A DNA stretch of 64,000 nucleotides from Catonia carolina (GCA_035578175.1 JAQMRL010000014.1:15944274-16008273), one strand, 5' to 3'; shown: positions 11,984-23,390, numbered from the stretch's first letter. Notes: generated by a model not told the origin, from the sequence alone. A program made the numbers and translations.

Positions 11984-12605
11984 TATCATGCTATTTCGAA
12001 TGGACTGAATGTAGGTATTACGTATAGAGATTGCTTATTAATTTAATTCAATTTCCGCAATTTCCGTATTAGCGGTTTTTGTATGTATTCCAAATCACGG
12101 CGAATTTTCGGAACCTCATTCAAATACTGAATACGGAGAGTTTACTGTACGCCTTAATTTTTTCAATAAATATCTAACAAAGTCCATCATTTTCAATCAC
12201 AACGCAGATTATTAACAAAATTATAACCACACACCGTTTATAAAATCATTTTATTAAAATGGATCTATTTAATATACTTTACACTATACAATTGTCGCTT
12301 AAGAAAATTAATTAAAACTGTACAAAAGATGGAAAAAATTGAAATTTTAATTCCGAATTACGATTGTATCACCTGAAGATCTTAAACCACAAAATTATAT
12401 CATTTACTGTCATTCCAATACCTATAAATTAAATGCATCTAAAAATAATTCTACAATTGTTAGTTGTACTGTAAAATCCGTTTAATACGATTTTTAAGGA
12501 ACAGCTTCATGTTGGTGCATTAGACGAAAAAGGATCTTAGCCAGGATACAAGTAGAATAGCCCTATCTCTAATGGGAAGCGATCTTTGCAGAACTCCTGT
12601 ACATA
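11984..12605. other. Non-coding stretch
   Basis: AT-rich, no recognisable gene or repeat up to the mariner terminus at about 12606. Confidence 0.4.
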
Positions 12606-13471
12606 AGAGGTGTGGAAATAAGTCCAGGAATTTAGTTATATTTCGGGAATTGGCAAAACTGCACCATTCGTAAACATATGACTGGAAATCGCGGACCTTC
12701 CATTAGTTGCAGTTGAAGTTTGAAATTGATAGCACGTTTGGTTTGTGTTTTACGTGCGTTTTTCGAAAGTAATTTTTTAGTGGCGGCATGAAAATGAGTG
12801 ACTCACATTACAAACAAGGGTAACGAGGATTTGTTGTCCTGCTAACGAAGCGACGGCAGAGATTAGATGAGTCAGGTAGTCACTGGACATTTGAGTATGA
12901 CTCAGAGACCCGTAAATAAAGTCAGCAGTGGGTGGAAAAGAGTGGGGAGTGACCAACGAAAGCGAGGACGACCTAGTCGCGACTGACGGCAAAGTTGATC
13001 GCTTTTTATGATATCCACAGCATCATTCATCGTAAATATGTTCCTAGTGACTGGACAGTTGGCGTCGTGGAGCGGCTGCAAGCACACATTTTACGTGTGC
13101 AATCCGAACTCGCCAGGAACAGCTGGCTCTTGCACCATGACAACACGCCAGCCAATTTGTAATTCATCGTGCAAGATTTTTTGGCGAAAAAAGCCATTCC
13201 AATATTGCCGCACCCACCCTATAGCCTCAATATTGCCCCCTGCGATTTCTTCTTAATCCCCAAGGGAACTCATCATGGTGGTGTACAGGAGGTCAAGGAA
13301 GCTGTAACTTTGGAGGATTACAAGGGTGTTTCCATCGTGGGATCGATATTAGAATCTTCGTGTAGAATTAAAGGCAAACTATTATGACGTTCGGTAATAA
13401 AATTTTGCTCGAAACTTAATTTTCTTGTGTTTTATTGATAAATTCCCGGAACTTAACTGCCACACCTCATA
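12606..13471 (+). mobile_element. Degenerate, internally deleted mariner element
   Basis: Imperfect terminal inverted repeats of about 28-30 bp, GAGGTGTGGAAATAAGTCC at the left and GAGGTGTGGCAGTTAAGTTCC read inward at the right, flanked by TA. The right half retains mariner transposase C-terminal coding in broken frames: a degenerate LHHDNTPAN (second Asp region), then FLAKKAIPILPHPPYS and IAPCDFFLIPK (third Asp region). Stops and frameshifts interrupt it, and the element is about 0.87 kb against about 1.3 kb for intact mariners. Inactive. Confidence 0.75.
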
Positions 13472-13603
13472 TAAGTACGCAATTTATAAATGACACATGT
13501 GTAATTTTTTTGCCAATACATCATTTTTCATATTTATAAACTAGTGTTTTATTTGGTAGCAATCTTTAGAGTAAAAAATAATGAGCTGATCTGTATTAAC
13601 TTG

Positions 13604-14184
13604 TTAAGGCTGGATGACACATATAGGTGTCAAATCGAATCACTTCCCAGGGCTGAATGACACCATTGGCATCATATACCCTACTAATTTTCTATAGACA
13701 GCACCCTGTCGATTAAAAATGCTGTTCAGGCATTCATACCAATACTAGAAGTGCTACAGTGAAGGTTGTCTTTAGTTCCCTATTGCCAGAAATTTTTGAA
13801 TGAATTTTCAAAGTGTAATCTATTTGAACTTTCTAGCGCAGTGTAATTATATCATTTATTCTACAAATTTCTCTGTCTCTAGTTACTTATTTTTACCAAG
13901 AAAAGGTAAGAATAATATACATTTACATAAAATTAATTTATTATTAATCAAAAGTAATTTCTGTTACTTCGAGAACTCCTGACCTCTATGCACCGAATTT
14001 CTTACGTACTGTACATTATACAATAATAAATGTATGTACTTATATAATTATGCAACAAACAAAAAAACGCGTATAATACTGTACTATATTTAGCTGGTAA
14101 ATAGACGAACAAATATAAAAGATCATTTGCGTGGCCGACATAGCGGCATATTTGTGATTCCAACCTACGAGCTTAACATGTTAA
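13604..14184. mobile_element. Second, decayed copy of the piggyBac-like element
   Basis: Follows 7768-8608 collinearly (GTGTCAAATCGA, CAGTGAAGGTTGTCTTT, GCCAGAAATTTTTGAATGAA, TACTTATTTTTACCAAG, ACTGTACTATATTTAGC). It is bounded by TTAA at both ends, but the terminal repeats are eroded and the CGCCTTAAGGCG palindromes are lost. It lies just downstream of the HMG-CoA synthase stop codon. Confidence 0.65.
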
Positions 14185-14317
14185 GCATTAAATCATATTA
14201 ACACGGATTTTACTGTATTAGAAAGAAATTAGTTGACAGAAAAGTAGAAAATACATACCTACATTCTTTTATAAATAAATTAAATATTTTACTAAAGTAA
14301 AAACTTAATGTTAATTG

Positions 14318-15348
14318 TTACGAATTAGTTATTTTCTTATACGACCTACGATGTTGTTCATCGATTTCATAAAGATACCAAGTACCCGAACTAAAACCCT
14401 GAGGTGAACCAACCGGTTTATAAGGAGCTTTATGGTGATTTTCTTCGCGTATTTTCATAATTTTACAAAAATCCGACGGAGAAACTTTGGTTCTATTATT
14501 TAATACGTTTTTAATCTCCGATAAATTATTAACTAATTTTTTAAGACCGTTATCTTTAATTTTTAGAGAGAACATAGACGACGCTAAACCGGATCCGTAT
14601 GAGAATAAACCGATTCTTTGACCGGAAAGAATTTCAAACGGTGTTTCGACGAGATATGAAACCAATCCACCGTACAATGATGGGGTGTACATGTTACCTA
14701 CTTCTCTAGCGATATACAACGATCTAGACGTTTTTTCGTTGAATATATTTTTACTAAAATCCATGAAACTTTTTTCTATATCCCTATCGAAATATGTTTC
14801 TTCCAATTTAGAATTTGAAAATTTTTCAAGTCCAGGATATAATTGCGATATTTTATCCCTAGGAGCTCGAATAAAATCATTTAAAACGATTCTAGCTAAT
14901 GATTTCTGAACGAGTTTACAATACGGAGAATGGAATAACATTGCGTTTAAACTGTTAAGTCCGACGTCGTCGGTGTTATTATTGATTTTCATTGATTTCT
15001 TACAATATAATTGATAACAATGATCTAACGCACTTAAATAACACTTGATTGATAATTTACCATCGACCACTGGATATTCAGACATTAGATTCGGTTTATA
15101 AAAATCGTAAGCGTGCTGCATATACGTCGCTCTTAAGCCTCTTTCGAAAACGAGCGGTGCGTTTGTTCCGATTAACATTGCGATTGCACCAGCACCTCCT
15201 GTAGGACGAGCGTTACCTTCTGAGTAAATTGCAATATCACCAGCAACAACTATCGCCATTCGGCCATCCCAACTGCTGCTTTCCATCCATGATATAGTGT
15301 TAAACAACGCAGAAGTTCCACCGTAACAAGCATTAACTGTATCAACAC
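14318..15348 (-). CDS. HMGCS: Hydroxymethylglutaryl-CoA synthase, coding exon 2 (catalytic core and C-terminus)
   Basis: Encodes residues 113-455 of HMG-CoA synthase, which condenses acetyl-CoA with acetoacetyl-CoA in the mevalonate pathway, the source of juvenile hormone precursors in insects. The exon starts after a TTACAG acceptor (15354-15349) and restores the frame of exon 1 across a split glycine codon. It carries the nucleophile Cys120 in NACYGGT, the [11 protein letters not shown] signature, [12 protein letters not shown], catalytic His252 in [14 protein letters not shown], the YFDRD and [11 protein letters not shown] motifs, [17 protein letters not shown], and the terminal GTWYL...DEQHRRSY. 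Total length of 455 residues fits the insect cytosolic enzyme. No frameshift or stop is seen, so it looks functional. Downstream (lower coordinates) is repeat DNA; a poly(A) signal could not be fixed with confidence. Confidence 0.97.
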
Positions 15349-15451
15349 CTGTAATCAGAAAATTTTTAAAATTTTAAATAGAAAAAATTTTTTTTCACAA
15401 GACTCATGAGTCCCATGACTGGTGGCAATTTTTAAAAAGATCTCTTTACAA

Positions 15452-16235
15452 ACATAACCTAATTTTAATCATGAGCAAATGATGTAAAATGTAAATCAAC
15501 CTCTGTAGAACTTAAAAATACTGGAAATCATTAACACATTCAATGCTGAGCAAGTATGAGGTATCTCTTCCGCCAGGTTGATTACTCGTGCAGCGTCTTC
15601 TCCATTCGCTTTATGTACCCCCTACAACTTATGTTACTAACGTTTTTATAGATTTATTTTATTTGCGACCTGTACATGGATTTATGTTTGCTAACAACTT
15701 AAAAGTAAACAATTCAATGTTCTTTTTAGGTTTATTTTCGCCCGTTTTAATAAATGTATTTCTTGTTTAAATTTTTCAAAATACCGTTACGATTTACGCG
15801 TAATTTCTTGTATAATTTTAAACCACAAATAGTATACTTTTTAAGTAAATCTAAAAGTGTAAGCTATTTCGAATCGATACCTGCAAAATTACTAAATTCA
15901 CAGCTTCAATTGTACCTAGAAAACCCGTTAAAAATACTGAATGAGTACACTATACAAGGGTAGAAAATTGTATGACGAAAATTCAAAAACGAACTGCACG
16001 GTTACAAAGAAAAAATCTTTCTGAGGGCTATATAATAGTAACAAAGTGATTTCCAACAGGCGGTGTCCCTCCAGAATTACTTAAACTGATAATAAAACAG
16101 AACCCGCTAGGTGAGACGGCAGCAAGGTGGTAACACCTACCCATGACCCGCTAGGCGAGTCTCTAGCACTGAATGTGTTACTTAACGCTAAACTAACTCA
16201 ATTGAAAAAAAGTGCTTGAAATTAAAGTTTTAGAT
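15452..16235 (-). mobile_element. Family A fragment A4, split by a nested MITE
   Basis: The flanks 15452-15530 (AACCTAATTTTAATCATGAG) and 16182-16235 (CGCTAAACTAACTC, GTGCTTGAAATTAAAG) are consecutive parts of a family A copy in minus orientation, separated by the insertion at 15531-16181. Lies inside the HMGCS intron. Confidence 0.6.
15531..16181. mobile_element. TTAA-flanked piggyBac-like MITE
   Basis: TTAA at 15531-15534 and TTAC at 16178-16181 (one mismatch) bracket inverted ends CACATTCAATGCT and AGCACTGAATGTG. These resemble but differ from the CACGTTCAGCAC ends of the element at 7768. The body has no transposase; the short frames inside show no domain. Confidence 0.6.
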
Positions 16236-16239
16236 TTTT

Positions 16240-16370
16240 ACTTTCTCTTGCCTATATGAATATATAGGAAGGAAAGTATTGTTTTCATGTCGATTTTTCG
16301 AAATCGAGTTTTCACCGGATCTATACGTTTTCAGACCCCCTGAACCCAAAAAACATGTTTTTAGCGATTG

Positions 16371-16409
<39 letters not shown>

Positions 16410-17175
16410 CAGAATATCTCAAGAACGGAACATCATACGAACTTGAAACTTAAGTTACGTACCACTACCGGACTCGACACGAACATTTTCATCAAAATCG
16501 GTCAACCGGAAGTGGTAGTTTATTCGTGTAATTTTTCACTTTTTTGCGATTTTCTCAAAAACTGGTCCTACGATTTTTTTTAAAATCGCCTGGTTTACTC
16601 AATTTTTTATTCTCTACAAGATAGGGTAGGCGTCATGTTTGCTGAAATTCTGGGTGAGGCTGTTTTCACGTAAAAACGTTGTTTTTTTAAGATAACAGCT
16701 TTAATATGCATTTTAGCGCAAAACTTTATATAATAAAAGTTGTAGAGAATTGAAAATTCTACAACTTTTATTTTAAACATTTTTTTGTATAACGCTTAAT
16801 TTAGCGGTAATTTGCGATTTTCTGTTTTTTTCTCACGAAAATGTGTGAAAAATTGATTTTTTTAAGATTTCGGCCTTAGTATGCATTTTACGACAAAAGT
16901 GTATATAATTTAATTTATAGAAAATTAAAAGATCTACAACTTTTATTTAGAGCATTTTTCTCTACAGATCCTAGTTTAGCGTGAAAGTGTGATTTTCCGT
17001 TTTTTTAAGCCAAATTGAGTTCGATTTTCATTTCGCGTCATTCACTCATGATTAAAATAAGGTTATGTTTTTGAGGTTAGTTTTTTGTTTTTTCTAATAT
17101 TTTATTATTAATGTTAGGTTTATTGTTAATTATTTGCATTGGCAAGAGAAAGTTGTGTGAGTGTTTCACACCAGA
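16240..17175 (+). mobile_element. Family A repeat, copy A5
   Basis: Full-length copy from ACTTTCTCTTGCC to GGCAAGAGAAAGT and the CACACCAGA tail. The internal TG microsatellite is expanded at about 16373-16407. Forms the left arm of a long palindrome with A6. Confidence 0.8.
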
Positions 17176-17210
17176 TTTTTTTTATTTTCTATGAATTTTA
17201 ATATTAAAAA

Positions 17211-18160
17211 TCTGGTGTGAACACTCACACAACTTTCTCTTGCCAGTGCAAATAATTAACAATAAACCTAATATTAGTAATAAAACATAAGAAATAAACA
17301 AAAAACTAACCTCAATAAACATGACCTAATTTTAATCATGAGTGAAAGACGCGAAATGAAAATCAACCTCAGTTTGGCTTAAAAGTACAGAAAATCACTC
17401 TTTCACGCTAAACTAGGCTCTGTAGAGAAAAATGCTCTAAATAAAAGTTGTAGATCTTTTAATTTTCTATAAATTTAATTATATACACTTTTGTCGTAAA
17501 ATGAATACTAAGGCCGAAATGTTAAAAAAATCGATTTTCTCACGTTTTCGTGAGAAAAAAACAGAAAATCGCAAATTACCGCTAAACTAAGCGTTATACA
17601 AAAAAATGTTTAAAATAAAAGTTGTAGGTTTTTAAATTCTCTACAACTTTTATTATATAAGTTTTTGCGCTAAAATTTATATTAAAGCCGTAATCTTAAA
17701 AAAACAACGTTTTTACGTGAAAACAGCCTCACCGAGAATTTCAGCAATAATGGCGTCTACCCTATCTTGTAGAGAATAAAAAATTGAGTAAAATAGGCGA
17801 TTTTAAAAAAAATCGTAGGACCAGTTTTTGAGAAAATCGCAAAAAACTGAAAAATTATACGAATAAACTACTACTTCCGGTTGACCGATTTTGATGAAAA
17901 TGTTCGTGTCGCGTCCGGTAGTGGTATGTAACTTAAGTTTCAAGTTTCAAGTTCGTACGATGTTCCGTTCTTGAGATATTCTGTTCACACACAGACACAG
18001 ACACACACACACACACACACACACAGACCAATCGCTAAAAACATGTTTTTTGGGTTCAGGGGGTCTGAAAACGTATAGATCCGGTGAAAACTCGATTTCG
18101 AAAAATCGACATGAAAACAATACTTTCCTTCCTATATATTCATTTAGGCAAGAGAAAGTA
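17211..18160 (-). mobile_element. Family A repeat, copy A6
   Basis: Full-length minus-orientation copy from TCTGGTGTGAACACTCACAC to GGCAAGAGAAAGTA, with an AC microsatellite at about 18000-18024. Only about 35 bp separate it from A5, giving a near-perfect inverted repeat of about 0.93 kb per arm. Confidence 0.8.
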
Positions 18161-18165
18161 AAAAA

Positions 18166-18667
18166 TCTGGTGTGAAACACTCACACAATCTCTTGCCAAT
18201 CCAAATAATGACCAATGTAACCTATCAGTAGTAATAAAACATTAGAAATAAACAAAAAACTAACCTCAAAAAACATAACCTTATTTTAATCATGGGTGAA
18301 AGACGCAAAATGAAATTCAAACTCAGTTTGGCTTAAAAATATGGAAAATCACTTTCACGCTAAACCAGGCTCTGTAGAAAAATTTGCTCTAAATAAAAGA
18401 TGTAGATCTTTTAATTTCCTATAAATTTGATTATATGCACTTTTGTTGTAAAGTGCATACTAAGGCCAAAATCTTAAAAAAATCGATTTTTCACACGTTT
18501 TTGTGAGAAAAAAAACACACACACACACACACAGACCAATCGCTAAAAACATGTTTTTGGGTTCAGGGGGTCTGAAAACGTGTAGATCCAGTGAAAACTC
18601 GATTTCGAAAAATCGACATGAAAACAAAACTTTCCTTCCTATATATTCATATAGGCAAGAGAAAGTA
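18166..18667 (-). mobile_element. Family A repeat, copy A7 with internal deletion
   Basis: Follows A6 in tandem after five A residues. The first half reaches CACACGTTTTTGTGAGAAAAAA (about 18515) and then jumps directly to the AC microsatellite and the terminal part, so the middle (about 450 bp) is deleted. Confidence 0.75.
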
Positions 18668-18671
18668 AAAA

Positions 18672-19448
18672 TCTAATTTTTTACCGATTTTGATAAAAAA
18701 AATCAGAAAATCACTAATTGCCGCTGAACTAAGTGTTGTACAAAAAAATGTTTGAAATAAAAATTGTAGGTTTTTATAAAATGTTCTATATAGCAGAAAA
18801 GGTGCGAGAGTCCAGGATGAGATGGTATGGTCATGTGCTCAGGAGAACGGATGATCATGTCGTGAAGAGGTGCCTTTCCATGGCTACAGGGAGGAGAGGA
18901 AGGGGTAGACCCCTTACCACGTGGATGACGAATGTCCAAAGAGACATGAAGATGTTGGGCTTATCCGAGGAAGACGCACAGGAGCGTAACAAATGGAGCT
19001 CTCTTATTGGGAAAGCCGACCCCGCGTAACGGGAAGAGGCGAGGCCAAAGAAGAAGAAGTTCTATAACTTTTAACGATTATATACTTTTCCCTAGAATGC
19101 ATATTAAAGCCACAATCTTCAGAAAAAACCTTTTTTTTACAAGAGCCTTCCCAAAAATTTCAGCAGACATGAAGCTTATCTTTGTAAAGCATAAAAAATG
19201 TAGTTAATGAAGCGATTTTTTACACAATCGTAGGAGCCGTTTTAGAGAAAATTACAAAAACGTGAAAAACTACTACTTTCGGTTGACCAATTTTGATGAT
19301 AAAGTTCGTGTCTAGCTCAGTACGGGTATCTAACTTACGTTCCAGGTTTCAGCTTCGTACTATCTTCTGTTCTCGAGATATTTTGTTCACACAAACACAG
19401 ACCAATTGTTAAAAACATGTCTTTTGGATTCAGGGGGCTTGAAATGTG
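18672..19448 (-). mobile_element. Family A fragment A8, split by a non-LTR insertion
   Basis: Left part 18672-18779 (CTAAGTGTTGTACAAAAAAATGTTTGAAATAAAAATTGTAGG) and right part 19064-19448 (TTCTATAACTTTTAACGATTATATAC through GGATTCAGGGGGCTTGAAATGTGTA) are consecutive family A sequence separated by the RTE-like fragment. It ends where the Helitron-like segment begins. Confidence 0.6.
18780..19063 (+). pseudogene. RTE-like non-LTR retrotransposon C-terminal tail
   Basis: An open frame to the stop at 19027-19029 encodes the conserved C-terminal tail of endonuclease-reverse transcriptases: VRESRMRWYGHVLRR, then KRCLSMATGRRGRGRP, TTWMTNVQRDM and WSSLIGKADPA. The short 3' UTR ends in an (AAG)n run, as RTE-type elements often do. 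Catalytic RT and endonuclease are absent: a 5'-truncated insertion into family A copy A8. Confidence 0.8.
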
Positions 19449-19690
19449 TATCTATACTAATATAATAAAGAAGAAACGTCTGTTTGTTTGTTTGTATGAG
19501 GTAATCTCAGAAACTACTGAACTGATTTTAAAAAATCTTTCATCGTTCATAGCTTAGAGCTTCCTGATCAATATAGGCTATTTTGCAACTTTAAGTAACT
19601 TTAATTAATTGAGTTAAGCAACTTAAGCTGTGACGATGTCGCATGTTTTAGTTTATCGGGTGCATAGCACCTTTATTTGTTTTAAGTCCT
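19449..19690 (+). mobile_element. Helitron-like terminal segment (tentative)
   Basis: Starts TCTATACTAATATAATAAAG followed by TGTTTGTTTGTTTGTATGAGGTAATCTCAGAAACTACTGAACTGATTTT in pieces, a widespread insect repeat terminus that I associate from memory with Helitrons. Near 19660 a small hairpin GGTGCATAGCACC could be a 3' structure, but no clear CTRR end follows. No Rep/helicase coding. A weaker relative lies near 59290. Confidence 0.4.
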
Positions 19691-20386
19691 CTGGATGGTG
19701 TATTTTTTGAGCTAGAAGTACGATTCAACTTTTATATAAACGTGAAGAATAACATTAGATTCCAAAAACATTAAAAATACGGAAATATTGAAAATTTTTA
19801 TTTTAATTTTATTATTATATTATAATAATATAATAATTATTTCCAAGTGCTCTACGTACTGCACCCCGTATTACTGTCTCTTATCTCAGCCACATATCAA
19901 CTGTCTTTTTCTTTTTCATCAGTATTCTTCTATGCATTCTATTTAATTATGTTAAATTGCAGGGAAAACATTTAAAACGGTGGGCATCGATTTGAAACAA
20001 GAGTGCTTCCTTCACTCATGGACAACTTTATGTCAAACTTTCTAGAGCTGGAAGTGCAGAAAAACAATTTATTTTACTGCCACAGGGCAACAACACCACA
20101 AATATTGTATATAGAGAGGTTTTAAAATAATTTAATGAGGCCTACATTAGCTTTTAAGAAAATAAAACAGGTGTTACATTATGAACAAACCTCTGTTTGT
20201 AACATTCAAAATTCATACCAACTTGTATTGTAACAGAATTTGAACAGTTCTTTCTGACTTAAGACAATTTATCAAATCAAATCATTGATTGATATTTTAT
20301 TCGAAAATAATGATAATAAATTATTAATTAATAATAAATTAATATAATAATAATAATAAATTAATATAAAAAAATTTAAAAAATAC

Positions 20387-20724
20387 CTTCGACATCAAAA
20401 TTATCACTATCTTTGAATAGCTGCATCAGAACTGTTTTGACCGATTTCGATTTATCAATAATAGTTTCAGTACCGACTTCTAGACGTCCGATATCTGCGT
20501 AAGAAATATTATTTCGTTCGACAAGTCTTGATACGGCCGTTAAACACAATGAATTTATATCTTCACAATCCGTACAAAAACCCATCTTCGATTGTCCAAG
20601 ACCGATGGTGTACTTTCCAGCCGATACACCATCGTACTGTTCTAATTCGGTCTGATCGACATATCGAGGAGGAACAACCAACTCAAGTGCAAGAATACCG
20701 ACGTCTTCTGGCCATGACCCCATT
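20387..20724 (-). CDS. HMGCS: Hydroxymethylglutaryl-CoA synthase, coding exon 1
   Basis: Encodes residues 1-112 and the first base of codon 113. The ATG (20723-20721) lies one base after a TTACAG splice acceptor (20730-20725), so at least one untranslated exon lies upstream to the right and this ATG is the start. Motifs: [18 protein letters not shown], the KYTIGLGQ substrate-site region, and Glu86 in [17 protein letters not shown], the general acid/base of the catalytic triad. It ends with a GAAG/GT donor; the frame continues directly as [13 protein letters not shown] in the exon starting at 15348. No missing segment between exons is implied, since spliced length is a multiple of three. Confidence 0.96.
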
Positions 20725-21409
20725 CTGTAAAACAAAACACATATTCAAATTAAATAAACAATCAAAAATTAATCAACTCACCAGACGTTTGGAAATATTT
20801 TACTCAATTTGCCGAGAAATTACAGATTGGGCACTAAACTTAAAATTAAATTCCCGGTAAAAAAATGCTATACCAAACTGCATTAACTCTTTCACTGCCG
20901 AAATAATATTTACAAGTTTGATCTAAAGCGACATTTAATTTAAATAAGTGTGTACAAAAAGTGCTAGCCCTTATTTCGAAAACTTGCACACATAAGTCTG
21001 CCATTGCCAACCAAAATTTCAAAGTTAGAAAGATAAGATATCCCAAGGTAAATAGAAGAGATCTCTTCTATTTACCTTGCCATATCTCTATAAATTAAGA
21101 GATATGGCATGAAAATCGAGTTTCAGTTCAGTTCGGGTAAATGATCTTTGATTAATGTAATAAATTAAGCGAAGTGACAAATCTGACAACCATGCAATTC
21201 ATAATTCTGATTTTGACAACAATCATTCTGTTTTATTAAACAATACAAACAGTCTACGTTGATATAGTGCCAAAAAAAACAGATATGATCATTGTGCGAT
21301 ATTAGAGGTACCAAATAACCACCTAATGATAAAGATGATAAAAATATCACCTGCACTAAAACAAATTGCCAGATTAAATGATAAAAAATTACCAATGGCA
21401 GCTTATCAT
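20725..21409. other. Region upstream of HMGCS exon 1, with two hairpins
   Basis: Most likely part of the 5' UTR intron of HMGCS. It holds a short dispersed repeat (20886-20941, related to 11254-11317) and two consecutive perfect palindromes at 21045-21108. No other gene is seen. Confidence 0.5.
21045..21108. repeat. Two adjacent perfect hairpins
   Basis: 21045-21078 is a perfect 34-bp palindrome (half-site AAGGTAAATAGAAGAGA). It is followed directly by GCCATATCTCT (21079-21089), an 8-base loop and AGAGATATGGC (21098-21108). Confidence 0.9.
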
Positions 21410-21937
21410 GGCCAAATATCCGTTATGGTATCTTAGTATGGGGTAATTCTAGCATGGGTAAAATGAATAGGGTTTTTAAAATTCAAAAGAAAGCTATTAG
21501 GTGTATGGTGGAAGCTAACCAGCTAACCTCATGCAGGCCATTATTTAAATTGCTTACAGTTCCCTCCCTCTACATTTTTGAGGTGATTTATGTATGTTAG
21601 GCAAAATAATTTTATGTAGAATTTCAATGTTCACAATCATAACACGAGAAACAGGAATGATTATTATGTGGCTAATCACTCCACAAAATTGTTTGAACAA
21701 AAACCTACTTATGCAGGGAGAAAATTCATGAATAAATTACCCAAATTTTTAAAATGTTGTGAGGATTTGAATTCCTTTAAAAACAATCTGAAAAATTAGT
21801 TGATCGGTGAAACTTTTAAGAACAAGAATTTCTTTCTTGATAGTAGTGATACACTGTGTGATTCTTATATGTATTTCAGGTGTTATATCTGACATGTCCT
21901 ACACACCTCCTGGAGTCTCCAGGGCACAAAAAAAAAC
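21410..21937 (+). pseudogene. Second 3' end of the jockey-like non-LTR element
   Basis: Plus-strand counterpart of 2449-3039: GGTATCTTAGTATGGGGTAATTCTAGCATGGG, AAAGAAAGCTATTAGGTGTATGG and CATAACACGAGAAACAGG match in broken frames. The 3' UTR hairpin CCTGGAGTCTCCAGG (21909-21923) and an A-rich tail are conserved. Frameshifts and stops interrupt the coding. Confidence 0.75.
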
Positions 21938-22103
21938 ACACACATGTAACTACAGTTCTCTGTATCTCAGTTTGTCACAATCACAAATTGTGTCCTTTCT
22001 AGTGGCTAAATCGGTTGTCATTAGAAATAGGAGATAATACACTTAACTTCTGAAATTAATATAAAGTTATATTAATGGGACTTAAAAAGTCAATTTCAAA
22101 AAA

Positions 22104-22545
22104 ATCTGGTGTGAAACACTAACACGACTTTCTCTTGCCAATGCAAATAACTAACAATATAACCTAACATTAGTAATAAAACATTAAAAATAAACAAAAA
22201 AACTAAATCAATAAATATAACCTAATTTTAATCATGAATGAATGATGCAAAATGAAAATGCCTCAGTTTGGCTTAAAAATATGGAAAATCACTCTTTCAC
22301 GCTAAATTAGGCTCTGTAGAGAAAAATGCTCTAAATAAAATTTGTAGATCGTTTAATTTCCTATAAATTTGATTATATATATGCTTTTTTATATGTGTGT
22401 GTGAGCGGCGCGCGCACACACATACACACAGACCAATAGCTAAAAACATGTTTTTTGGGTTCAGGGCCCTGAAAACATGTATATCCGTTAAGAACTCGAT
22501 TTAAAAAAATCTACATGAAAACAATACTTTCCTTCCCTATATATG
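22104..22545 (-). mobile_element. Family A repeat, copy A9 with internal deletion
   Basis: Has both ends (TCTGGTGTGAAACACTAACACG at the left, CAATACTTTCCTTCCCTATATATG at the right), but the centre is missing. The join lies at a GT/AC-rich microsatellite with a GCGGCGCGCGC core around 22400. Confidence 0.7.
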
Positions 22546-22566
22546 TGTGATAAATACATATTGAAA

Positions 22567-23109
22567 TATATGTTTCTAACAACCAGAATATGGTAACAGA
22601 AAACACTTACCAATGTTTGTAGCAATTTGGTGCATTTTATCTTGTACACATCTTCGGTAAATTAAAAAAATTTTAAATATTTTTCGCATTAAAATTAAAA
22701 ACTTCCTACTCCTACCATGGCAGATAAGGAATAGTCGATTCTTATACTTAAAATTTTTTAGAATTATTTAAAAAATTCGTAATCTAGAAATATCAAAAAT
22801 AAATTACAAGACAATATGAAATTGAAATTTTGGAGAAATATTATATTATTTTTATAAAAATATAGTAAGAAGGAAAAATTAATGAACACACAGGTTGAAT
22901 ATGAAAACAAACTGGTTAAGTTGGCAAGATTGTTTTAGATATAAGAATCAACTACTCCTTATCTGCTATGGTAAGAGTAGGAAGTTCTAAATTTTGATGT
23001 GGAAAATATTTTAATTTACTGAAGATATGTACAAGATACACAAAAGTGCTATAAACAATGGTAAGTGTTTTCTGTTATCGCATTCTGGTGGTTAGAAATA
23101 TGTATATAG
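22567..23109. mobile_element. Fold-back (long inverted repeat) element
   Basis: Left arm about 22567-22760 and right arm about 22925-23109 are imperfect reverse complements (ACAGAAAACACTTACCA / TGGTAAGTGTTTTCTGT; ACTTCCTACTC / GAGTAGGAAGT; GCAGATAAGGA / TCCTTATCTGC), around a unique centre of about 165 bp. Non-coding. Confidence 0.75.
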
Positions 23110-23385
23110 TTGGCATAACTGGTTTATACGCCGGGGTCCCGGGTTTGATTCCCAGTCAGGTCTGGCATTCTTCATCACTCATTATCATTCTCCACCATCT
23201 GCATTAGCAGAAATTGCAAAACAGTCAGATGTAAAAAAAATTCCCTTTACAGGGCAAGAGAAATCAACAATTTTTTATTTTTTTTTATTGAGTGATTATG
23301 CCTACATAAGCCTTGGGCTTGTGCGTAGGTAATGATATGCGGTGATTTACAGATGAAAAAATGCCAGACCTGACCGAAAACAAAA
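23110..23385. repeat. tRNA-derived SINE pieces, two in opposite orientation
   Basis: Left piece: GGTCCCGGGTTTGATTCCCAGTCAGGTCTGGCATT, containing a box-B-like GGTTTGATTCC. Right piece (about 23290-23385) carries the inverse of the same GTCAGGTCTGGCATT segment plus a tail (GCACAAGCCCAAGGCTTATGTAGGC on the minus strand) and a poly(A)-like run. No intact A box is seen, so not a functional tRNA gene. Confidence 0.55.
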
Positions 23386-23390
23386 AACCT

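Larger units (their letters stand above)
15349..20386 (-). other. HMGCS intron filled with transposable elements
   Basis: A 5,038-bp intron between coding exons 1 and 2, with GT at 20386-20385 and AG at 15350-15349 on the minus strand. It contains five family A copies or fragments, a TTAA-flanked MITE, a non-LTR fragment and a Helitron-like segment. The stretch 19691-20386 shows no recognisable element apart from AT-rich simple sequence. Confidence 0.9.
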
